From: Streptomyces mirabilis
GTDB lineage: Bacteria > Actinomycetota > Actinomycetes > Streptomycetales > Streptomycetaceae
Reading direction: 5' to 3'
Assembly: GCF_018310535.1 (NCBI RefSeq)
Contig: NZ_CP074102.1
Span: 7,998,001-8,062,000 of the forward strand
Length of the DNA stretch: 64,000 nt
The notes below the pieces were generated by a model, which ran no database searches, was not told the origin of the DNA, and was given only the letters and a program-made list of their open reading frames with translations. Both the position numbers and the translations under genes were made by a program. The first letter of the stretch is position 1. Each line of letters opens with the position of its first letter. Below are positions 58,720 through 64,000 of the stretch, one piece after another.

Positions 58720-59854
58720 CGGCCCTCAGGACGACGAACTTCGCGTCGCTCGCCACGAGTTCACTGTTGCCGAAGAGGCGGCGCAGCTTCAGGTGGTAGC
58801 CGAGATGGCGGTTTCCGATGACCCACAGCTCGCCGCCCGGCCGCAGCGCGCGCCGCGCCCCCGAGAACATCCGCCAGGCCGTGGTGTCCGTCGTCGCCTG
58901 GTGCGAGTGGAACGGCGGATTGTTCAGGACGAGGTCCACGCTCCCGGCGGGGACGTCCGCGAGTCCGTCGCCCACGCGGAACTCCGCGCCGACGCCGTCG
59001 GTATTCTCCCGGTACGTCTCCTCGGCCGAGGCGACCGCCTGGTACGACTCGTCCACGAACAGCACCTCCGCCTCCGGGTTGGCCAGCGCCATGGCCGTAC
59101 CGACGACTCCGTTGCCGCAGCCCAGGTCCACGATCCGCTCGGGGCCCCGGCTGCGCGGCAGGTGCTGGAGGAGGAAGCGGGTGCCGATGTCGAGACGGTC
59201 GGCGCAGAACACGCCGGCGTGGTTGACGACGGTACGGCCGGAAACCGGCCCGATGTCGTCGGGGAGCCGGTAGCTGTACGGCCAGGGGTTGGCGGCGCGG
59301 GCGATCCCGGGGTAGGGGGTGCAGAAGATCAGCCGGGCCTTCTTCTCGGCCAGCGAGGTCCGGGTCGGGCCGAGGATCCGCTCGAAGAGGTGGAGCGTCG
59401 AGGTGTGGATCTCCTTGACCATGCCCGTGCCCACGACGACGGTCCCCTCGTGCACGCCGGGCGCCAGCCGGTGCAGCTGGTCCTCCAGCAGGGCGAGGCT
59501 CCTCGGCACCCGGACGAGGAGCACGTCGATGCGGTCGGGGGGCGTGTCCTGGGTGGTCAGCAGCCGTACCGCGGCCGCCTCGACCCCGTTGCGGCCCAGG
59601 TTCGCCCGGGTCGCCTCCTGCGCGAGGAAGGAGTCGGTGATCTGCGTCGGCCGGTGCGCCGACAGCGCCGTGGCCAGTGCTCCCCAGCGGTCGCCGACCA
59701 CCACGACCGACCCGGACAGCGGCGTTCCGCTCTCCGCGAGGTGCCGCAGCAGATAGGTGTCGGCGGCGTCCCAGGCACGGAGCTGGTCGCGGGGGTCCTC
59801 GGGGAAGCGGGCCAGCGCGTACTCGGCCCAGGGCGCGGTCATCCGGTCGTTCAT
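58709..59854 (-). CDS. RlmG-like class I SAM-dependent methyltransferase
   Basis: Protein of 381 residues with the two-domain layout of RlmG/RsmC enzymes that methylate guanine N2 in rRNA. The N-terminal domain lacks a full SAM site. The C-terminal half has IVDLGCGNGVVGTAMALANP, then VLFVDESYQAV and the catalytic NPPFHSHQ. It is divergent from the alkB gene. By homology it would make m2G1835 (E. coli numbering) in 23S rRNA; the exact target here is not shown. Confidence 0.85.
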   Translation of the reverse strand: MNDRMTAPWAEYALARFPEDPRDQLRAWDAADTYLLRHLAESGTPLSGSVVVVGDRWGALATALSAHRPTQITDSFLAQEATRANLGRNGVEAAAVRLLTTQDTPPDRIDVLLVRVPRSLALLEDQLHRLAPGVHEGTVVVGTGMVKEIHTSTLHLFERILGPTRTSLAEKKARLIFCTPYPGIARAANPWPYSYRLPDDIGPVSGRTVVNHAGVFCADRLDIGTRFLLQHLPRSRGPERIVDLGCGNGVVGTAMALANPEAEVLFVDESYQAVASAEETYRENTDGVGAEFRVGDGLADVPAGSVDLVLNNPPFHSHQATTDTTAWRMFSGARRALRPGGELWVIGNRHLGYHLKLRRLFGNSELVASDAKFVVLRAVKK

Positions 59855-59952
59855 CGTGGGTCAAGGCTAGCCGAGCCGCAGCTCAGCCAGGTCCGGGCCG
59901 GGTCTTGATCAGGTGCGGGCACGGGACGGGCGGGGTGCGCGAGGATGGTGGC

Positions 59953-60660
59953 ATGTCCATGGATGAGGAGCTGTTCCCCCGGAGCCGGGCGGAGATCGCG
60001 CCGGGTGCGGTGCATCTGCCGGACTGGCTGGACCCGGTTGCCCAGCGGCAGCTCCTCGAGGCCTGCCGTGCGTGGGCCCGCCCACCGGCCGGGCTGCGTA
60101 CGGTCTACACGCCCGGCGGCGGCACGATGACCTCCCGGCAGGTGTGCCTGGGCTGGCACTGGTACCCGTACCGGTACGCGCGCACGGTCGCCGACGGTGA
60201 CGGCGCCCCGGTGAAGCCCTTCCCCGCCTGGCTGGACGAGCTCGGCCGCCGCGCGGTCGCGGACACCCTGGGCCCCGAGGCCGCCACCGCCCCGTACGAC
60301 ATCGCACTGATCAACTTCTACGACGCCGACGCCCGTATGGGCATGCACCGCGACAGCGACGAGAAGTCCGACGCGCCTGTGGTGTCGCTGAGCCTCGGCG
60401 ACACCTGCGTCTTCCGCTTCGGGAACACCGAGTCGCGCTCGCGCCCGTACACGGATGTCGAACTGCGCAGCGGGGACCTGTTCGTGTTCGGCGGGGCCTC
60501 CCGGCTCGCCTACCACGGGGTTCCCCGAGTGCGCGACGATACGGCGCCGCCCGAACTGGGCCTGACCGGCCGTCTGAACGTGACGCTACGGGTGAGTGGC
60601 TTCCAGGTGCCTTCGGGCGGGGCACCGTACGAGCGGATCATGGGAGACTCGCCCTCATGA
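59953..60660 (+). CDS. alkB: AlkB-family 2-oxoglutarate dioxygenase (alkylated DNA repair)
   Basis: Protein of 235 residues that removes methyl groups from N1-meA and N3-meC by oxidation. [18 protein letters not shown] holds iron ligands His132 and Asp134. His188 is in LAYHGVPR, and Arg207/Arg213 in GRLNVTLR bind 2-oxoglutarate. The N-terminal nucleotide-recognition lid includes [15 protein letters not shown] 59953 follows GAGGATGG. Its stop overlaps the ROK gene start (ATGA), an odd functional pairing. Confidence 0.92.
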   Translation: MSMDEELFPRSRAEIAPGAVHLPDWLDPVAQRQLLEACRAWARPPAGLRTVYTPGGGTMTSRQVCLGWHWYPYRYARTVADGDGAPVKPFPAWLDELGRRAVADTLGPEAATAPYDIALINFYDADARMGMHRDSDEKSDAPVVSLSLGDTCVFRFGNTESRSRPYTDVELRSGDLFVFGGASRLAYHGVPRVRDDTAPPELGLTGRLNVTLRVSGFQVPSGGAPYERIMGDSPS

Positions 60661-61901
60661 ACGGCAAGGCGGGCCCCCGGACGGCGGGGGAAGGGAACAC
60701 GCGGACACGGCTGGACCGGGGGCGCGGGGCGCTCGGACCCGCGCTGGAACTCGTGCACACCGGACGCGCGCCGACGCGTGCCGTACTCACCGCCGAGCTG
60801 GGCGTCACCCGGGCGACCGCGGGCGCGGTGGCCGCGGAGCTGGAGGCGCTGGGGCTGATCCGGGTCGACGCGCGGCCCGGCGCGGCGGCCGGTTCGCAGG
60901 GACGGCCCTCGCACCGCCTGGAGGTCGCCGAGGACGGTCCTGTCGCGCTGGCCGCACAGGTGCACGCCGACGGGTTCCGCGCCGCGCTGGTCGGGCTCGG
61001 CGGCCGGATCGTCGCCACCGCGCCCAGCTGCGAGACCGTCGACGCCGACCCGGCGAAGGTGCTGGGCGCCGTCGTCGAGACCGGCGCGGAGCTGCTCCGC
61101 GCGACCGGGCGGCGCTGCGTGGGCGCCGGACTCGCCGTACCGTCCGCCGTCGCCGAGCCGGACGGGCTCGCCCTCAACCCCCTCCACCTCGCCTGGCCCG
61201 CGGGCGCCCCCGTTCGCCGGATCTTCGCAGAGCGGGTGCGCGCGGCGGGCATCGAGGGCCCGGCGTTCGCCGCGAACGACATCAACCTCGCCGCCCTCGC
61301 CGAGCATCGCCACGGCGCCGGGCGTGGCGCCCGCGACCTGCTGTGCGTGGCCACCGGGCACCGGGGCGTCGGCGGCGCGCTCGTACTCGACGGGCGGCTG
61401 CACACGGGCAGCTCGGGCCTGGCCCTCGAAGTCGGCCACCTCACCGTCAACCCCGAGGGCCGCCCCTGCTACTGCGGCAGCCGCGGCTGCCTCGACGTCG
61501 AGGCGGACCCCCTGGCGTTCCTCACGGCGGCGGACCGCGACCCCGGCCCCGAGGTGTCCCTCCTCCAGCAGGCCAACGACCTGATCCGCACCCGGTACGA
61601 CCAGGACCCCTCCGTCCGCACGGCCACGGAGGCGCTGATCGACCGGCTCGGCCTCGGCCTCGCCGGACTGGTCAACATCCTCAACCCCGACCGGATCATC
61701 CTCGGCGGCCTGCACCGCACCCTCCTCGACGCCGACCCCGACCGCCTGCGCGCCGTCGTCGCCGACCGCAGCCTGTGGGGCCAGAGCGGCGGAGTACCGA
61801 TCCTCGCCTGCACCCTGGACCACAACACCCTGGTAGGTGCGGCGGAGTTGGCCTGGCAGCCGGTCCTGGACGACCCCCCGGCGGCACTGGCTCGTACCTG
61901 A
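60657..61901 (+). CDS. ROK-family protein (NagC/XylR-like repressor)
   Basis: Protein of 414 residues. An N-terminal winged helix ([20 protein letters not shown]) is followed by a sugar-kinase-like ROK fold. The zinc-binding [24 protein letters not shown], and [10 protein letters not shown] are visible, and [12 protein letters not shown] is near the end. The combination of DNA-binding domain and ROK fold indicates a sugar-responsive repressor rather than a free kinase. Translation is coupled to alkB. The stop codon sits inside the first unit of a 12-bp tandem repeat. Confidence 0.88.
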   Translation: MNGKAGPRTAGEGNTRTRLDRGRGALGPALELVHTGRAPTRAVLTAELGVTRATAGAVAAELEALGLIRVDARPGAAAGSQGRPSHRLEVAEDGPVALAAQVHADGFRAALVGLGGRIVATAPSCETVDADPAKVLGAVVETGAELLRATGRRCVGAGLAVPSAVAEPDGLALNPLHLAWPAGAPVRRIFAERVRAAGIEGPAFAANDINLAALAEHRHGAGRGARDLLCVATGHRGVGGALVLDGRLHTGSSGLALEVGHLTVNPEGRPCYCGSRGCLDVEADPLAFLTAADRDPGPEVSLLQQANDLIRTRYDQDPSVRTATEALIDRLGLGLAGLVNILNPDRIILGGLHRTLLDADPDRLRAVVADRSLWGQSGGVPILACTLDHNTLVGAAELAWQPVLDDPPAALART

Positions 61902-61961
61902 GGCCGGACCTGAGGCCGGACCTGAGGCCGGACCTGAGGCCGGACCTGAGGCCGGACCTGA
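61896..61961. repeat. 12-bp tandem repeat (5.5 copies) at the end of the ROK gene
   Basis: Five perfect copies of acctgaggccgg plus half of a sixth. The ROK stop TGA is inside the first copy, and since 12 is a multiple of 3 every copy repeats the stop in the same frame. On the opposite strand the frame would read Pro/Ala/Ser/Gly repeats, but no gene is supported there. Confidence 0.95.
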
Positions 61962-62024
61962 TACGAGGCCGTCGAGGCGGTAGTGGCCCTCTCGCGTGCT
62001 TGGTGTGCTCAGGCCCCACATGGC

Positions 62025-63008
62025 CTAGGCGGCGTCCGGCAGCCGGGGCGGACGGGGTGGTGTACCGCGCCACTCCACGGCGAGCGCCCGGCCGGGGTTC
62101 TGCGTGAAGATGCGCTCCACGAGTTCCGCACCCAGAGCCAGTGCGAGCCGTGGGCGCACCCGGCGCAGCAGATACGGCATCCCGGGGCCGCCGTTGACCG
62201 AGCGTGCCGCAGCGGTCGTCGTGTCGGCCCCGAGGAGCAGGCGGTGGCCGAAACCGGCGTCGGCCAGGGCGCGTACGGCGTCGGGCATGCGCCAGTCGGT
62301 GGCGTGGTTCGCGCGGGAGGGTCCGTCGAAGGCGAGGTAGGCGCCCGCCTCGGCGGCTTGGCGCTGCACCACGAGGTCCGGGGAGCGGTTGAGGTGGCCC
62401 AGGATCACCCGGTGCGGCGGCACCTCCAACTCGCCGCACAGCAGGTCGAGTACGTCGAGCGCGGCCGTGCCCAGCTCCAGGTGCACGGCGATCGGCGCGC
62501 CCGTGGCGTGGTGCGCCTCGGCCGCCGACGTCATCGTCCAGCGGGCGTGCGCGTCGAGCGCGTGGAAGCCGCCCGCGACCTTGACGAGTCCGGCCCGGAC
62601 CCCGGACGTGCCGATGCCCGAGGTGAGCTCGGAGACGAAGACCTCGGTCAGCCTGCCGCGCAGTTCGCAGAGCGACTCCGGTGTGTGGTGGACCGCCTGG
62701 TGCAGGCCCGTAGCGGCGACCACATGGACGCCGGTGTCACGGGAGAGCAGCGGCAGGTCCGCGGCGCGCCGGCCCAGCCCGTACGGCGTCCACTGCACCA
62801 CGCTCCCGCCGCCCTGCTCGCGGAATGCCGCCAGTTCGGCCCGCGCGGCGGACGCGTCGCGCAGTTCCTGGCCGGGGAGCGCGGGACTGCCGAAGAAGAG
62901 GTGGTCATGGGCGTCGCACACCCCGAGGCGCTCGGGCGGCACGTCCCCGAGGACCGTACGGACCCTCGCGGGGACGGCGCCACCGACGCTCGTGGGGGCA
63001 GGGCTCAC
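62025..63008 (-). CDS. Phosphotriesterase-like amidohydrolase
   Basis: Metal-dependent hydrolase of 327 residues (PTE-like, TIM barrel). Metal ligands can be placed: His34 and His36 in CDAHDH, the bridging Lys143 in [11 protein letters not shown], His176 in IAVHLELG, His205 in [10 protein letters not shown], and Asp262 in LLLGADTTT. The family includes lactonases and phosphotriesterases; the substrate is unknown. GTG 63008 overlaps the stop of the DUF4865 gene (GTGA). Third gene of a TetR-DUF4865-PTE run. Confidence 0.87.
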   Translation of the reverse strand: MSPAPTSVGGAVPARVRTVLGDVPPERLGVCDAHDHLFFGSPALPGQELRDASAARAELAAFREQGGGSVVQWTPYGLGRRAADLPLLSRDTGVHVVAATGLHQAVHHTPESLCELRGRLTEVFVSELTSGIGTSGVRAGLVKVAGGFHALDAHARWTMTSAAEAHHATGAPIAVHLELGTAALDVLDLLCGELEVPPHRVILGHLNRSPDLVVQRQAAEAGAYLAFDGPSRANHATDWRMPDAVRALADAGFGHRLLLGADTTTAAARSVNGGPGMPYLLRRVRPRLALALGAELVERIFTQNPGRALAVEWRGTPPRPPRLPDAA

Positions 63009-63589
63009 CACTGCCGGCCCCGGGGCAGCGAGTCGCGCCCGGGCGCCGACAAATGCAGCACCTGGAAGACCTCGCCGGGTGCCTTGGGCGTGTCGTGGTC
63101 CCAGAGAGAGAAGTGGACCAGCTCCCAGTGGCGCGGGTCGACGACGGCGGCCGCGCACACCGCGCCGTCGAGCGAGGCCAGCCGCTCCGCCTCCGCCGCG
63201 GCCTCCGCCATCACCTCGGCCAGGTCGGCGCTCTCCGGTACGGGCTGCCGTCGCCGCACCGCGACCTGGGCCGGTACACCGGCGGCGCCGCCCTCCTCGT
63301 ACGCGAGGCCCGTCCAGTTCTGCACCACCGGCCGCCCGAAGTCATTGACGAGGCCCTGGAAGGCGCCGCCCCACAGGAAGGAGTTCATGCCTTGGACGGT
63401 GTTCCAGAGGTAGAAGGGCGCGTACTGGTTGACCGGCGAGCCGTGCCCCCCGCGCTCACGCATCAGATACGTCTTGAAACCGAGCCCCTCCCAGTCGTCG
63501 AGGAGGTGCCCGATGCGAGAGACCCGGGCGCGGATGATCCCCATGTCGTATTCGGCGGGGAACGTCAGTTCGTACTGCATCGCGTGCAT
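63005..63589 (-). CDS. DUF4865-family protein
   Basis: Protein of 194 residues with MQYELTFPAEYDMGIIRARV at the N-terminus and GHGSPVNQYAPFYLWNTVQG in the middle, the conserved blocks of DUF4865, an uncharacterised actinobacterial/proteobacterial family that often lies next to TetR regulators. I chose ATG 63589 because AAGGAGG stands 6 bases upstream; ATG 63580 is the next option. It is coupled to the hydrolase gene by a 4-base overlap. Function unknown. Confidence 0.85.
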   Translation of the reverse strand: MHAMQYELTFPAEYDMGIIRARVSRIGHLLDDWEGLGFKTYLMRERGGHGSPVNQYAPFYLWNTVQGMNSFLWGGAFQGLVNDFGRPVVQNWTGLAYEEGGAAGVPAQVAVRRRQPVPESADLAEVMAEAAAEAERLASLDGAVCAAAVVDPRHWELVHFSLWDHDTPKAPGEVFQVLHLSAPGRDSLPRGRQW

Positions 63590-63628
63590 CGCATGCCTCC
63601 TTGAGGGGCCTTCAGGCCTCAAAAGCCT

Positions 63629-64000
63629 TCAGCCGAGGTCCCGACGGGTGGGGGAGAGCAGGGCGAGCAGTCCGCGGACGGCCGTGTCGAAGGCGGCCGG
63701 GGAGCCGGAGGCGCGCGCGAGCACATAGCCACCCTGGATGGTCGCGAGGATCGTCGCGGCGATCTCCTCGGCGTCCAACGATGGCGCGAACTGCCCCTGT
63801 TCCTTGCCCTCTTCGACGATTTGGGCCAGTCGTTCGCGCAGCCAGTCGATCGTCTCGTCGACGGGGGCGCGCAGCTCCGCGCTGGCGATCACGTCCGGGT
63901 CCATCGTCAGCCGACCGACCGGACAGCCGCGCAGGACGTCTCGCTCCCGGCGCAGATACGCCTCGACGCGCTCGTACGGCGAACCGGGCGTGCTCAGTAC
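63629..64000 (-). CDS. TetR-family regulator (partial, N-terminus outside window)
   Basis: C-terminal 123 residues of a TetR repressor. The ligand-binding domain block YLRRERDVLRGCPVGRLTMD is typical of a common TetR subclass, with IAATILATIQGGYVLARASG at the end. The DNA-binding domain lies beyond the right edge. It precedes the DUF4865 and hydrolase genes by 39 bases on the same strand and probably regulates them. Confidence 0.85.
   Translation of the reverse strand, partial: VLSTPGSPYERVEAYLRRERDVLRGCPVGRLTMDPDVIASAELRAPVDETIDWLRERLAQIVEEGKEQGQFAPSLDAEEIAATILATIQGGYVLARASGSPAAFDTAVRGLLALLSPTRRDLG

Noticed and set aside
60510..62021. Minus-strand frame over the ROK gene with SGPA repeats
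   Set aside because: The repeat peptide is just the translation of the 12-bp tandem repeat, and the rest is antisense to ROK.
1..64000. CRISPR arrays, tRNA/rRNA genes, insertion sequences, phage genes, known riboswitches
   Set aside because: I looked for spaced repeats, cloverleaf-like sequences, transposase motifs and terminal inverted repeats and found none that hold up; the short tandem repeats listed are not CRISPR-like.

Overview
The window looks like a chromosome segment of a Streptomyces or close relative. It has very high GC, frequent GTG and TTG starts, many 4-base stop/start overlaps, a four-gene 'conservon' (cvnA-D), a modular type I polyketide synthase, and many actinobacterial DUF families. 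I see no tRNA, rRNA, CRISPR array, transposase or prophage. About fifty protein genes are supported. Both ends cut through genes: a GMC oxidoreductase on the left and a TetR regulator on the right.

Layout. Bases 1-13018 hold mostly housekeeping and stress-type genes: GMC oxidoreductase, YihY/BrkB membrane protein, GAP-family membrane protein, cyclase-family hydrolase, DUF389 protein, a large membrane protein, DUF6325, an SDR-cydA-cydB-gntK run (cytochrome bd oxidase plus gluconokinase), a DUF7144 membrane protein, SHOCT and DUF427. Bases 13034-19738 hold a NitT/TauT-type ABC importer with two paralogous binding lipoproteins, divergent from a CitA/CitB-like two-component system. Two alpha/beta hydrolases follow.

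Bases 21851-42531 are the most interesting part: a compact lipid/polyketide locus. It contains a fatty acyl-AMP ligase (FAAL) and a 4783-residue bimodular PKS that starts with an acyl carrier domain and ends, unusually, with a condensation-like domain and a complete FkbH-like (glyceryl transferase/phosphatase) domain. Next come a carrier protein-thioester reductase fusion and two alpha/beta hydrolases, the first of which has a Cys in the nucleophile position. A TetR gene lies convergently. My reading, which is inference, is this: the FAAL loads a fatty acid, two modules extend it with (methyl)malonyl units, the FkbH domain loads a glyceryl unit on a carrier, the C domain joins chain and glyceryl, and the reductase releases the product.

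Bases 43379-51642 hold an osmoprotectant (ProX/OpuC-type) ABC system whose binding protein is separated from its two permeases and ATPase by the conservon. Bases 51928-56760 hold a carbohydrate patch: a GH92 mannosidase that appears short at its C-terminus, a DeoR regulator, and a divergent SIS isomerase plus class II aldolase operon. The remainder has a PhyH dioxygenase/small protein pair divergent from an AraC regulator, an RlmG-like methyltransferase, an AlkB-ROK overlapping pair followed by a 12-bp tandem repeat, and a TetR-DUF4865-phosphotriesterase-like operon.
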